64,000 bases of DNA from Microbacterium sp. Leaf320 (GTDB taxonomy: Bacteria; Actinomycetota; Actinomycetes; Actinomycetales; Microbacteriaceae), in NCBI RefSeq assembly GCF_001423485.1, contig NZ_LMOD01000002.1:762519-826518 (forward strand). The letters run 5' to 3'. Shown one piece after another: positions 1 through 7,624 of the stretch. The first letter of the stretch is position 1; every line of letters starts with the position of its first letter. A program made the position numbers and the translations under genes. The notes under the pieces were generated by a model that did not search any database, had not been told where the DNA came from, and saw nothing but the letters and a program-made list of their open reading frames with translations.

Positions 1-169
1 TCGAGGAAGCGGCGACCTCTGCGCGCTCGGTCGACCGGCATCCGAGCAGCACCCGTGCGCCGTGTGCGGCGAGGATCTCGGCGCACCAGTATCCGATGCC
101 CGCATTCGCCCCGGTCACGAGGATCGTGCGGCCGTGCAGGTCGGGTATTCCCGTCGCTGAGGAGGTCAT
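1..169 (-). CDS. SDR-family oxidoreductase, N-terminal part cut by the window edge
   Basis: First 56 residues of a short-chain dehydrogenase/reductase; the rest lies to the left of the window. Residues 19-26 read TGANAGIG, the TGxxxGIG dinucleotide-binding turn after the first strand of the Rossmann fold. Arg45 after the second strand (LLGCRS) is the usual sign of NADP(H) preference, as in retinol-dehydrogenase-like SDRs. The ATG at 169 follows GGAGAG directly. The catalytic Tyr-Lys region is not in the window, so the substrate cannot be judged. It is transcribed away from the Asp23 operon. Confidence 0.85.
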   Translation of the reverse strand, partial: MTSSATGIPDLHGRTILVTGANAGIGYWCAEILAAHGARVLLGCRSTERAEVAASS

Positions 170-204
170 GCTCTCCAACCTAGGTGGCGTTCGAAGAGCC
201 TCAG

Positions 205-216
205 GAAGAATTCTTC
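205..216. promoter_or_regulatory. Palindrome in the divergent SDR/Asp23 intergenic region
   Basis: GAAGAATTCTTC is a perfect 12-bp palindrome in the 161-bp gap between the SDR gene and the Asp23 operon. It could be an operator for either side. I could not fix a convincing -35/-10 pair next to it. Confidence 0.2.
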
Positions 217-330
217 GACGAATCTGTGACGAATCCCCGCCCCCGCACGTCCTATCTGTGAGCGACCAACACGCTCCCGGTGAGGCCATCAGGTCTCGCA
301 GCCGGCACCCCGTGAGACGAAGGAAAAGTC

Positions 331-855
331 ATGGCAACTCAGGACCAGAACACCCCCGCCAGCCCCGCTGAGAAGGAACTGGCACAGACTTCCGCCGCGC
401 CGAAGTCGGCAGCATCCACCTCGCGCGTGGACCGCTCCTCCAGCTTCTCGACGTCGCGGATCCCCGCCGACTCCGATGCCGCGGGCAAGACCACCATCGC
501 CGACGGCGTCGTGGCCAAGGTCGCCGGCATCGCCGCCCGTGAGGTCGCCGGCGTGTACGCGCTCGGTGGCGGCGGAGCACGCGCCTTCGGCGCCATCCGC
601 GACGCCGTCAACGCCACCGACCTCTCGCAGGGTGTCAAGGTCGAGGTCGGTGAGACGCAGGCCGCCGCAGACCTGACCATCGTCGTCGAGTACCCCGCCC
701 CCATCCAGGAGGTCGCGAACAACGTCCGCGCCGCCGTCGCGGGAGCGATCAGCCGTCTGGTCGGCCTCGAGGTCGTCGAGGTCAACGTCGAGGTCAACGA
801 CGTCCACGTGCCCGGCGACGACAACCACGAGAACGAGGAGTCGCGCGTCTCATGA
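331..855 (+). CDS. Asp23/Gls24 family envelope stress response protein
   Basis: 174 residues. The first 50 are a Ser/Ala/Thr-rich disordered leader. From about residue 50 (KTTIADGVVAKVAGIAAREVAGVYAL) to 165 the protein matches the Asp23/Gls24 fold (PF03780): an IADGVV-type opening, a V-x-V-E-V-G strand near 110, and a terminal V-x-V-N-V-x-V-x-D-V strand. Family members are abundant soluble proteins that gather at the membrane through the small anchor AmaP; some respond to alkaline or cell-wall stress. It is first gene of a tightly overlapping operon that also encodes a DUF2273-like peptide, a second Asp23 protein, DUF6286 and an AmaP-like protein. The RBS GAAGGAAAAG precedes the ATG. Confidence 0.9.
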   Translation: MATQDQNTPASPAEKELAQTSAAPKSAASTSRVDRSSSFSTSRIPADSDAAGKTTIADGVVAKVAGIAAREVAGVYALGGGGARAFGAIRDAVNATDLSQGVKVEVGETQAAADLTIVVEYPAPIQEVANNVRAAVAGAISRLVGLEVVEVNVEVNDVHVPGDDNHENEESRVS

Positions 856-1040
856 CCCCCACCACCACGGGTGCCCTGATCGGTGCCCTCCTCGCCCTCG
901 CGGCGCTGATGTTCGGATTCTGGGGCTTCCTGCTCATGGCTCTGTTCGCCGGCATCGGGGCGCTCATCGGTCGGATCGCGTCCGGCAAGCTCGACGTCCG
1001 CGGTCTCGCGGACGCCTTCACCGGGCGGCGTACCTCCTGA
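852..1040 (+). CDS. DUF2273-like small integral membrane protein
   Basis: 62 residues, nearly all hydrophobic: two closely spaced membrane segments (about 7-27 and 28-44) followed by a short basic tail (TGRRTS). Size and position match the DUF2273 peptides that sit beside asp23/amaP in Gram-positive bacteria. The ATG overlaps the previous stop as ATGA, so translation is probably coupled. Inferred role: a membrane partner of the Asp23 proteins. The family's function is not established. Confidence 0.75.
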   Translation: MTPTTTGALIGALLALAALMFGFWGFLLMALFAGIGALIGRIASGKLDVRGLADAFTGRRTS

Positions 1041-1432
1041 TGCGCGCCGACCAGCACTTCGCCGCCGGTGGCGGCCCCGTCGGGGCCGCCACCGAGGCCA
1101 CCGTCCCTGGTCGCGTCGACGTGAAAGAGCGCGTCTACCGCACGGTCACCGAACAGGCGTCCGCAATCCTGATCGGTGTCCCGCGCGGTGACGTGAAGGT
1201 CGACGTGACCGAACACCCCGGCGGGATCGCGGTGCGCATCGCCACACCGCTTCCCGTTCCCGATCTCGACGACACCGTCGCGATCTCCCAGAGCGTCCCC
1301 GTGCTCGATCGGGCCCGCCAGCTGCAGGAGCAGCTCCAGCGGAACCTGACCGATGTCCTCGGACGCGACGTCACCCGCATCAACCTCACCATCACCGGTG
1401 CGACCATCCCCGAGAGGAGACGAGTGCGATGA
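1040..1432 (+). CDS. Second Asp23/Gls24-like protein
   Basis: 130 residues. The core VPGRVDVKERVYRTVTEQASAILIGVPRGDVKVDVTEHPGGIAVRIATPLPVPDL resembles the Asp23 alpha-beta layout (helix, then paired V-x-V strands), and the end VTRINLTITG is the typical last strand. It is more diverged than the protein at 331-855. Its ATG overlaps the previous TGA by one base and its own end overlaps the next ATG, so it is co-translated. Probably part of the same membrane-associated assembly; the distant match leaves some doubt about the family name. Confidence 0.7.
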   Translation: MRADQHFAAGGGPVGAATEATVPGRVDVKERVYRTVTEQASAILIGVPRGDVKVDVTEHPGGIAVRIATPLPVPDLDDTVAISQSVPVLDRARQLQEQLQRNLTDVLGRDVTRINLTITGATIPERRRVR

Positions 1433-2013
1433 GCACCCCTGTTCTTCGTCGCGTCGTCCGACGCGAGACGCATTCACCGCGTACCGTCGCGATGTTCGTG
1501 GCGGTCATCCTCCTCATCCTCGCCCTTGCCTACATCGGGCTCGAGATCGTGCTGAGCCTCGCCGCCCAGCCCGCGCTCCTGCTCGGTCCCGCAGCGGCCG
1601 GCGGATGGCTGGTGGGTCTGCCCACCGCGCAGCCCGCCGGACTCGTGATCGCCGGCAGCGTGGTGCTCGCCCTCATCGGGGTCGTCTTCCTCGTGCTCGC
1701 CCTCACACCGGGCCGCCTGTCGAAGCACACCCTCGACGCGGGCGACCGGGCGGTCGTCGTCGACAACGGCGTGATCGCGAGCGCTCTCGCTCAACACCTG
1801 TCTGAGGAGACGGGCCTCGCCCGTGACAACATCACCGTCGGTGTGGGTCACCGCGGAGTCGACGTCACCGTGCGCCCCGGCGCCGGGATCCCGCTCGACA
1901 AGAATGCGGTGCAGTCCGCCGCCGAAGCCGAGCTGCAGACGTACCGACTCACCAGGAGCGTCCGTACCCGGGTGCGCATCGAGCGCCCCACCGATCAGGA
2001 GGACGAGCTGTGA
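1429..2013 (+). CDS. DUF6286-type membrane protein of the Asp23 operon
   Basis: 194 residues. There are two membrane helices, about 20-43 (TVAMFVAVILLILALAYIGL) and 65-88 (GLVIAGSVVLALIGVVFLVLAL), joined by a segment that probably lies outside. The cytoplasmic domain of about 100 residues carries an Asp23-like pattern (DNITVGVGHRGVDVTVRPG, TRVRIERP). This architecture matches the DUF6286 proteins found in actinobacterial Asp23 operons. Overlaps both neighbours (ATGA before, GTGA after). Likely a membrane anchor or co-assembly partner; molecular function unknown. Confidence 0.75.
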   Translation: MSTPVLRRVVRRETHSPRTVAMFVAVILLILALAYIGLEIVLSLAAQPALLLGPAAAGGWLVGLPTAQPAGLVIAGSVVLALIGVVFLVLALTPGRLSKHTLDAGDRAVVVDNGVIASALAQHLSEETGLARDNITVGVGHRGVDVTVRPGAGIPLDKNAVQSAAEAELQTYRLTRSVRTRVRIERPTDQEDEL

Positions 2014-2624
2014 ACAACACGAACCGTGCGCTGAACCGCGCACTGCTGCTGATCATCGGGCTGCTGTTCCTGGCCCTCGGCGCCATCGGCATCACGATCA
2101 TGAGCTGGCCCACCGCGACGGACATCTGGACGTCGGCCGGTGAGAACGCCCGCTCCTGGCTCGACCAGGCGATCGCTGCCACCGCGATCGCGGGCGGCAG
2201 TCTCTCGTGGATCGGAATCGGTGCCGTCGCGGCGATCCTCGTGGTCGTCGTGCTGCTGATCCTCGCGCTCACCAGCATCGCCGGACGCCGCTCCAAGACG
2301 GCGTTCCGCTCGACGGGTGCGCAGAACCCACTGGGTCGGGTCACCGTCACCGAGTCCTTCGTGTCGGATGCCGTGAAGAATTCGCTCGCGACGCGAGACG
2401 AGATCCTCTCGGCGCAGGTCACGGCGAACGACATCCGCAACACGCCCGTGCTGCACGTGTCGGTCACGCCGCGGCAGAACACCGACCCGCGCGAGCTCGT
2501 CGATCACGTCGACCGGCTGCTCACCAACCTCGCCACCCTGACCGGCCGTGACACCGAGACCTACGTCTCGATCCACACCGGACTCCGTGCGCGTCTCGCC
2601 CACGACCAGCGTCGACTGTCGTGA
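2010..2624 (+). CDS. AmaP-like alkaline shock membrane anchor protein
   Basis: 204 residues. A first membrane helix (about 9-30, ALLLIIGLLFLALGAIGITIM), an outward loop (TATDIWTSAGENARSWLDQ), a second helix (about 53-86) and a cytoplasmic domain whose order fits AmaP, the protein that tethers Asp23 to the membrane in staphylococci. The GTG start overlaps the previous stop (GTGA). The soluble part keeps Asp23-like beta strands (PVLHVSVTPRQN, TYVSIHTGLR), as expected for direct contact with the operon's Asp23 proteins. The AmaP name rests on architecture and context. Confidence 0.7.
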   Translation: MNNTNRALNRALLLIIGLLFLALGAIGITIMSWPTATDIWTSAGENARSWLDQAIAATAIAGGSLSWIGIGAVAAILVVVVLLILALTSIAGRRSKTAFRSTGAQNPLGRVTVTESFVSDAVKNSLATRDEILSAQVTANDIRNTPVLHVSVTPRQNTDPRELVDHVDRLLTNLATLTGRDTETYVSIHTGLRARLAHDQRRLS

Positions 2625-2668
2625 ACACCGGCCGTCGCCCTCGTACTCAGGAAGCAGGAACCAGCATC

Positions 2669-2881
2669 ATGCGAAACAAGATCCTCCTCATCGGCGCCGT
2701 CGCCTTCGCCGCCTACATCCTGGGCAGCCGGTCGGCGACCGTGCAGGTGAACAAGGGCGAGTCGGTCCGGCATCAGCTCGTACGGATGTGGAACGACCCG
2801 AAGGCGAAGAAGGAACGCGCCAAGACCGCCAAGAAGGCGGCCAAGGCCGCGGAGAAGGCGCTCGACCGGGTGCGCCGCTGA
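2669..2881 (+). CDS. Small membrane protein with a lysine/alanine-rich tail
   Basis: 70 residues from the ATG at 2669, which follows an AGGAAGCAGGAA purine stretch. A GTG at 2621 in the same frame overlaps the previous stop but adds a basic, non-conserved-looking leader, so I prefer 2669. One N-terminal membrane helix (about 4-20, KILLIGAVAFAAYILGS) is followed by a highly charged helix rich in Lys, Ala and Glu (PKAKKERAKTAKKAAKAAEKA), likely lying on the membrane or binding nucleic acid or acidic partners. Last gene of the Asp23 operon. No known function. Confidence 0.75.
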   Translation: MRNKILLIGAVAFAAYILGSRSATVQVNKGESVRHQLVRMWNDPKAKKERAKTAKKAAKAAEKALDRVRR

Positions 2882-2895
2882 CACCCGTCCACACA

Positions 2896-2952
2896 CTTAT
2901 CGTCGGTCGCGAAGAGCAACGGCGATAAGACGTCGGGAATCCTCCCGAAGTC
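2896..2952. promoter_or_regulatory. Two inverted repeats between the Asp23 operon and csbD-like gene
   Basis: CTTATCG (2896-2902) pairs with CGATAAG (2923-2929). Immediately after, GACGTCGGGA and TCCCGAAGTC (2929-2952) form a second hairpin with a 4-nt loop and one mismatch. The pair may end the Asp23 transcript or sit in the 5' leader of the CsbD gene. The sequence does not decide which. Confidence 0.35.
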
Positions 2953-2981
2953 AACGATCACCCTCACGAAAGGAGCTCCTC

Positions 2982-3155
2982 ATGGGACTCGATGACAAGA
3001 TCAAGAACGCCGCTCAGGACATCGCCGGCAAGGCGAAGGAAGCGATCGGCAACGCGACCGACAACGACAAGCTCGCCGCCGAAGGCAAGGCCGACCAGGT
3101 CAAGGCCGACGCGAAGAAGGCCGGCGAGAACGTCAAGGACGCGTTCAAGAAGTAA
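2982..3155 (+). CDS. CsbD family stress protein
   Basis: 57 residues, hydrophilic and Lys/Ala/Asp-rich. MGLDDKIKNAAQDIAGKAKE followed by NDKLAAEGKADQVKADAKKA is the CsbD-like pattern (PF05532). CsbD proteins are small, abundant, largely unstructured general-stress proteins of unknown mechanism (SigB regulon in Bacillus). The RBS AAAGGAG sits 7 nt before the ATG. A strong hairpin follows at 3167. Its place right after the Asp23 operon fits a shared stress role. Confidence 0.88.
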   Translation: MGLDDKIKNAAQDIAGKAKEAIGNATDNDKLAAEGKADQVKADAKKAGENVKDAFKK

Positions 3156-3166
3156 GACCCCCGGCG

Positions 3167-3204
3167 CGGGCGGGTGGAGGGTGATTCACACCTCCACCCG
3201 CCCG
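3167..3204 (+). terminator. Hairpin terminator after the CsbD gene
   Basis: Perfect 14-bp stem (arms 3167-3180 and 3191-3204, CGGGCGGGTGGAGG and its complement) with a 10-nt loop, 11 nt after the csbD stop. Only a short T-poor tail follows (TTGCTG), as is common for actinobacterial terminators. Confidence 0.75.
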
Positions 3205-3243
3205 TTGCTGTGCGCGCGGGAGCCGACGTGAGACGATGCCGGG

Positions 3244-4095
3244 ATGGATGCCGGGAAGGATGCCGCCGCGGAGGACGAACTGCGGGAGCTGCGGGCTCGC
3301 GCGTACGGCCCTCACGCCGATATCGCGACGGATCCGGCTGCTCTCCGCCGGCTGCAGGAGCTCGAGTCGTCGCGTGCTGCGTCGCCCGCCCGACTCCGAG
3401 AGGGAGGGGCGACCGCTCTCGACTCCCCTGATGCCGCCGCCGAGTTGCGCCTCGTGATCCCTGCTGCAGACGACTCCCGCGCGAGCGACGAGCTCCTCGA
3501 TCGACTGGGTGACGACTCGCGTTGGGATGACACCGTCGCGCTCGATGAGCCGACCGACGATGCCGACTGGCGGTCGCATCTCGCGCGATGGCGGACGCCG
3601 CTGTGGGTGGCATCGGTCGTGGCATCCGCTGCCGTGGCCGCCGGTGCGACCTTCGCCCTGACGTCGATGCCGTCGGTCTCGTCATCGGCGGAGGCGCCGC
3701 AGATCGAGACGCTCGAACTGTCGCGCACCGGAGCGGTGCCCCCGGGGTGGTTCGGGGCCGAGACCGACGTCGCGGCCGCCGAGTTCTTCGGCCTGACGGT
3801 CTTCGAGGGTCCGGGGTGGGTCTCGGAGTCGGGCGACCGGTCGTCGGAGAACCGCTGCATCTCGGTCGTCAGGACGGTCGATGTGCCGGACGAGGGCTCG
3901 AACGACGGATCGTCGTACTCGAGCGGACCGATGTACGCGGCATGCAGCATCGGTGCGTTCCCGGCTGAGGTCGAGGTGCTGATCGACGCGGAGATGCCGG
4001 CACAGCTGATCGAGCGATATCCCTCGGGCGTCGCGCTCCAGTTCGTGCTCGACGGCGACCGCGTCGGAGTCTTCCTCGACAGCGACGAGGAGTAG
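3244..4095 (+). CDS. Hypothetical single-pass membrane protein
   Basis: 283 residues. A cytoplasmic, acidic, Ala/Glu/Arg-rich N-terminal part (1-115) includes a short helix-forming segment, RRLQELESSRA. One membrane helix lies near 119-140 (PLWVASVVASAAVAAGATFAL), and an extracellular domain of about 140 residues contains two cysteines (NRCISVV, YAACSIG) that could form a disulfide. There is no recognised enzyme motif. Near the ATG a weak -10-like GACGAT lies 6 nt upstream. The product resembles conserved uncharacterised Microbacteriaceae proteins in build only. Confidence 0.7.
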   Translation: MDAGKDAAAEDELRELRARAYGPHADIATDPAALRRLQELESSRAASPARLREGGATALDSPDAAAELRLVIPAADDSRASDELLDRLGDDSRWDDTVALDEPTDDADWRSHLARWRTPLWVASVVASAAVAAGATFALTSMPSVSSSAEAPQIETLELSRTGAVPPGWFGAETDVAAAEFFGLTVFEGPGWVSESGDRSSENRCISVVRTVDVPDEGSNDGSSYSSGPMYAACSIGAFPAEVEVLIDAEMPAQLIERYPSGVALQFVLDGDRVGVFLDSDEE

Positions 4096-4110
4096 CGGGT
4101 GTGCCGCGCT

Positions 4111-4818
4111 TCAGCGGCTCGCCCCCACGCCCGCGCCCACGCGCGGCACCCCGGCATACCCCGGGCGGATGAACCACGACGGCAGCGCTCGCCGCAGGTG
4201 GGTCGGGCCCGTCGTCGTGGCGTCGTCCGCGAGCAGCAGCGTCGTCCACTCGATGTCGCCGCGCCAGAACCGGGTCAGTGAGCGCAATGAGCAGCGCACC
4301 TCGATCGCGACCTCGTAACCGGGATCGGCGTGGCACACGTCGGCATCCCCGTCGTGGATGACCAGCCACCACCGTCGCTGCGCCGGGCTCGCATCGGTGA
4401 AGTGCAGGGCGATCACCGTGCGCGCTTCCGGAACGGTCTCATGGTCGATGTTGCGATGCATGTCCCAGAGCAGCAGCTTGGGGTCGAGATCGGCGTCGCC
4501 GAGCTCGCCGATCCATCGCACGCCCCATGCCGAGAGCTGCTCGACGACCGGCCGCAGCTCGGCGCCCGCCGGGGTGAGCACGTAGCGGACGTCGGCGCCC
4601 TGGGCGATCCGCTCGATCAGTCCGGCGCGCTGCAGCTGGTCGAGCCGATGCGACAGCAGAGTGGGCGACATGCGGGGGAGGCCGCGACGCAGGTCGTTGA
4701 AGTGCTCGGTGCCGAGCAGCAGCTCGCGCAGCAGGAGCATCGTCCACCGCTCGTCGAGCAGCTCCATCGCCTTGGCGACGGGGCAGAACTGGTAATAGGG
4801 GGCGCCCACGAGGCTCAC
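4111..4818 (-). CDS. HxlR-family transcriptional regulator with SCP2-like C-terminal domain
   Basis: 235 residues. Residues 8-105 are an HxlR winged helix: the FCPVAKAMELLDERWTMLLLRELLLG opening with its single Cys, FNDLRRGLPRMSPTLLSHRLDQLQRAGLIER as recognition helix, and a wing ending YVLTPAG. The remaining 120 residues look like a sterol-carrier (SCP2-type) ligand-binding domain, a fusion seen in actinobacterial HxlR proteins. GTG start at 4818. It diverges from a methyltransferase gene, its probable target together with itself; a near-palindrome lies between them. The ligand is unknown. Confidence 0.85.
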   Translation of the reverse strand: MSLVGAPYYQFCPVAKAMELLDERWTMLLLRELLLGTEHFNDLRRGLPRMSPTLLSHRLDQLQRAGLIERIAQGADVRYVLTPAGAELRPVVEQLSAWGVRWIGELGDADLDPKLLLWDMHRNIDHETVPEARTVIALHFTDASPAQRRWWLVIHDGDADVCHADPGYEVAIEVRCSLRSLTRFWRGDIEWTTLLLADDATTTGPTHLRRALPSWFIRPGYAGVPRVGAGVGASR

Positions 4819-4830
4819 GATAGACCCGGT

Positions 4831-4856
4831 ACAGATCCGATACTAGAGCGGTCTGT
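4831..4856. promoter_or_regulatory. Candidate HxlR operator between the divergent genes
   Basis: ACAGATCCG (4831-4839) and CGGTCTGT (4849-4856) form an inverted repeat, imperfect by one inserted base, in the 81-bp gap between the HxlR gene and the methyltransferase gene. Assignment to HxlR is an inference from position. Confidence 0.35.
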
Positions 4857-4899
4857 GCGGGCTTCGTAGCGTGAGGATCACAAGGCAGAGGAGCCCATC

Positions 4900-5730
4900 A
4901 TGAACACCACCACAGACCTTCAGACCGATGCGGATCGCGCGTTGAAGGCGAAGCACAGGATCGTCTGGGCGCTCGGCGACTACGCCGCCGTCGCGCGTGA
5001 GGTCATTCCCGAACTCGGCAGGGTTGTCGTAGCCGAGAGCGGCGTCAGGCCCGGTGACCGGGTGCTCGATGTCGCCGCCGGCACGGGCAACGCGTCGATC
5101 GAGGCTGCACGTGCCGGAGCATCCGTGGTCGCCAGCGACCTCACGCCCGAGCTGCTCGAGATCGGAAGGCAGGATGCCCCGCGTCAGGGCGTAGAGCTCA
5201 CCTTCGAAGAGGCGGATGCCGAGGCGCTGCCCTATGCCGACGACTCGTACGACGTGGTGCTCTCGTGCGTCGGCGTCATGTTCGCACCGCACCACGAGGT
5301 CGCGGCCGGCGAGCTGACCCGAGTCGGCCGCCCGGGCGGCAGACTGGCACTGATCAACTGGACCCCCGAGGGTTTCATCGGCCAGCTGTTCGCCACGCTG
5401 AAGCAGTTCGTCCCTGCGCCTCCTGCAGGCGTTCAGCCGCCACCGCTCTGGGGCAGCGAGGACCACGTGCGCGAGCTGCTCGGAGACCGCGTGACCGATC
5501 TGACGATGGAGCGTCGGCGGCTGTCGGTCGACAGGTTCGCGTCGGGCGCTGCGTTCCGGGACTTCTTCCGGGACTTCTACGGACCCACAGCGGCGGCCTA
5601 CCGCGGGATCGGCGACGACGATGAACGGCGCGGCGAGCTGGACGACGCTCTGGCCGCGCTCGGCGACCGCCACCTCGACGGCGGCGCGATGGACTGGGAG
5701 TACCTGCTGGTGACCGCGACCGTGAAGTGA
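4900..5730 (+). CDS. Class I SAM-dependent methyltransferase
   Basis: 276 residues. Motif I is RVLDVAAGTGNASIEAA (about 54-70), motif II acidic residue in VVASDLTPELLE, motif III-like EEADAEALPYADDSYDVVLSCVGVMFAPH, and post-motif ELTRVGRPGGRLALINW. This is the Methyltransf_11/25 pattern of UbiE-type small-molecule methyltransferases. The acceptor is unknown. The C-terminal 100 residues probably shape the substrate pocket. It diverges from an HxlR regulator, and such pairs usually answer to electrophilic or aromatic compounds. The ATG has the RBS AGAGGAG upstream. Confidence 0.88.
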   Translation: MNTTTDLQTDADRALKAKHRIVWALGDYAAVAREVIPELGRVVVAESGVRPGDRVLDVAAGTGNASIEAARAGASVVASDLTPELLEIGRQDAPRQGVELTFEEADAEALPYADDSYDVVLSCVGVMFAPHHEVAAGELTRVGRPGGRLALINWTPEGFIGQLFATLKQFVPAPPAGVQPPPLWGSEDHVRELLGDRVTDLTMERRRLSVDRFASGAAFRDFFRDFYGPTAAAYRGIGDDDERRGELDDALAALGDRHLDGGAMDWEYLLVTATVK

Positions 5731-5757
5731 GCGCCGCACGGGGGCGCGCCGAGTGCG

Positions 5758-6381
5758 TCAGCCGAGCGGGTTGTTCGCCAGCTTGCGGACGACGCCGCCC
5801 TCGACCAGCCGGTGCGCTGCGGTGTGCGGCTTCCGCGAGGCCTGGTCGACGACGCCGGTGCCGAACTCCTGAGCGAGGTCGAGACGCGGGTGCGCGTCGA
5901 GCACCTCTCGGATGAAGGTCGCGGGGAGCGCATCGGGTCGAGCGCCGGAGATGTCGAGACCGGTCGCGATCTCGAGCAGGTATCCCTCGAGGTCGAGGTC
6001 GGGATCGACGGCCGGCCAGTTGTGGCGCACGATCACCTCGAGCGCCCGCTGACCCCGACGCTGGTCCCATCCCGCACCGCGGGTGAGCGCGACAGCCACG
6101 TGCCCTCCGGACTCCTCATACGAGCGGAAGACGTTGTCGAACTCGGGCACCAGGCCGATGTCGTGCAGCACGGCGGCGACGTAGAGGAGTTCGCGGTCGA
6201 TGTCCGTCCGACCCTCGATGATCGCGAACGCCTCGGCCCACAGCCACGACCGCAGCACATGATTCAGCATCGTCGGTGAGTGGTACTGCGTCGCGAGAGA
6301 CAGGGCGGCCCGGGCCGCTGCCGTGTCCGGCTGCGCGAACGAGGCGAGTGTCAGGTGGGCGGGCGTCGCGTTCTCACTCAT
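5758..6381 (-). CDS. HD-domain phosphohydrolase-like protein
   Basis: 207 residues from the ATG at 6381, chosen because a -10-like TACGCT lies exactly 7 nt upstream (leaderless layout); a GTG at 6432 would add 17 atypical residues. HD-domain metal ligands are visible: His41 (MLNHVLRSW), His73-Asp74 (AAVLHDIGL), further His residues in the GGHVAVAL region, and an Asp in the GLDISGARP segment. The HD superfamily hydrolyses phosphate esters or, in cyanamide-hydratase-like members, hydrates nitriles; the LNHVLRSWLWAEAF opening is typical of the latter subgroup. Substrate not determinable. Confidence 0.85.
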   Translation of the reverse strand: MSENATPAHLTLASFAQPDTAAARAALSLATQYHSPTMLNHVLRSWLWAEAFAIIEGRTDIDRELLYVAAVLHDIGLVPEFDNVFRSYEESGGHVAVALTRGAGWDQRRGQRALEVIVRHNWPAVDPDLDLEGYLLEIATGLDISGARPDALPATFIREVLDAHPRLDLAQEFGTGVVDQASRKPHTAAHRLVEGGVVRKLANNPLG

Positions 6382-6388
6382 GCCGGTC

Positions 6389-6394
6389 AGCGTA
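6389..6394 (-). promoter_or_regulatory. -10 hexamer of a leaderless promoter (HD gene)
   Basis: TACGCT followed by 7 nt (GACCGGC) and then ATG. The same hexamer-to-start layout recurs across the window. Confidence 0.45.
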
Positions 6395-6440
6395 TCGCTG
6401 AGGCCGCTCACGACGAGAACGGCGGATGACACTCGGATGA

Positions 6441-6446
6441 CACAAT
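6441..6446 (+). promoter_or_regulatory. -10-like hexamer 6 nt before the hydrolase start
   Basis: CACAAT, then GACGGG, then ATG at 6453. No Shine-Dalgarno is seen, so a leaderless transcript is likely. Confidence 0.4.
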
Positions 6447-6452
6447 GACGGG

Positions 6453-7184
6453 ATGCAGCTGCACACGGCGACCTCCGGCTCAGGCGAGCACCATGTCGGA
6501 CTGATCCACGGCCTGGGAGCCGACGGCACGACGTGGCAGCCGTTGATCGATCTGATGCTCGCCACGGGCAGGTACGCCGTGACGACGATCGACCTGCGGG
6601 GTCACGGGCGCAGCGACCGGGCGTCGTCGTACACGCTGGGCGAACTCGCCGACGACGTCGTGGAGTCGCTGCCGCAGGGGCTGCACAGCGTCGTCGGGCA
6701 CTCGCTGGGTGGTGCGGTGCTCGTCCGCGCGGTCGAACGGCTCCGCCCTGCGCGTGCGATCTACCTCGACCCCGGCTTCGGTCTCGCGCTTCCCACCACG
6801 GGCCTCGCCGGCCGTGCCTTCTGGGCGGTTCCGGTGCTCACCCTGGGGGTCGTCGGTGCGCGGCAGGCACGTCGCAGCGCGTCGCAGCGAGCCGTCTACC
6901 CCGAGAGCATCCGGGAGTCGATGAAGGAGAGCCAGCGGCGCTTCGACTCGAAGATGGCGATCGGTGTGTTCCGCGAGATCGCTTTCCACCCGGTCGCGAT
7001 CGCGGCTCCCGTGGTGCCGTCGACGATCGTGCTCTCCGACGAGTCGCCCGCGGTGCTGTCCGATGCCATGGCGGCCGGGCTCGAGAGCGAAGGCTGGGAC
7101 ATCCGTCGGATCTCCGGGATCCACCACGACATGCACCTGGAAGACCCCGAGCGGGTGTTCGGAGTCCTCGAGGACGTGCTCTGA
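6453..7184 (+). CDS. Alpha/beta-fold hydrolase
   Basis: 243 residues. The oxyanion segment is GLIHGLGADGTTW. The nucleophile elbow is VVGHSLGGAVL with Ser84. An acidic residue in STIVLSDESPAV (about 197) and His near 225 (ISGIHHDMHLEDP) complete the triad. DLRGHGRS is the conserved post-strand motif of the family (PF12697-like esterases/haloperoxidase relatives). Substrate unknown. The next gene starts 24 bases after the stop with its own -10 hexamer, so they need not share a transcript. Confidence 0.87.
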   Translation: MQLHTATSGSGEHHVGLIHGLGADGTTWQPLIDLMLATGRYAVTTIDLRGHGRSDRASSYTLGELADDVVESLPQGLHSVVGHSLGGAVLVRAVERLRPARAIYLDPGFGLALPTTGLAGRAFWAVPVLTLGVVGARQARRSASQRAVYPESIRESMKESQRRFDSKMAIGVFREIAFHPVAIAAPVVPSTIVLSDESPAVLSDAMAAGLESEGWDIRRISGIHHDMHLEDPERVFGVLEDVL

Positions 7185-7195
7185 GCCCGCTGACC

Positions 7196-7201
7196 TAGGG
7201 T
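7196..7201 (+). promoter_or_regulatory. -10 hexamer of a leaderless promoter (DUF2809 gene)
   Basis: TAGGGT, 6 nt (GAGGGG), then the GTG start at 7208. The purine stretch could also act as a weak RBS. Confidence 0.45.
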
Positions 7202-7207
7202 GAGGGG

Positions 7208-7624
7208 GTGCAGCCCTCACCCGACCGCGACGCGACCGTGCGTACGCGTCGCCGACGACTTCTGGTCGCCGCGGTGCTGGTGATCGTGATCGGCCTCGCC
7301 GTGCACCTGATCGGCAGCGGCCCGGTGGCGGACTTCGCGGGTGATGCCCTCTACGCCGTGATGATCTACCTCGTCATCGCCGTCGTGTTCGCGCGCGCCG
7401 CGTCCTGGGTGATCGGCGCAGCGGCGCTCATCGTCTGCACCCTGATCGAGCTGTTCCAGCTCACGGGTCTCCCCGGAGTGTGGGCAGAGGCGTTCTGGCC
7501 CGTGCGACTGGTGCTGGGTGCCGGCTTCGACGCGCGCGACCTCATCGCCTACGCGGTGGGCGCGGCCGCAGCGACCGTGTGCGATCTGATCACGCGGCGC
7601 TCTCGCGCACGGCAGGTCGGGTGA
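7208..7624 (+). CDS. DUF2809 family membrane protein
   Basis: 138 residues with four predicted helices. The pattern GDALYAVMIYLVIAVVFAR ... LIVCTLIELFQLTGLP ... RLVLGAGFDARDLIAYAVG is characteristic of DUF2809 (PF10990), with the conserved EL-x-Q and F-x-x-R/DL-x-AY motifs. Family members are small inner-membrane proteins of unknown role. Its 3' end overlaps the convergent DUF1295 gene by 35 bases. Confidence 0.85.
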   Translation: MQPSPDRDATVRTRRRRLLVAAVLVIVIGLAVHLIGSGPVADFAGDALYAVMIYLVIAVVFARAASWVIGAAALIVCTLIELFQLTGLPGVWAEAFWPVRLVLGAGFDARDLIAYAVGAAAATVCDLITRRSRARQVG

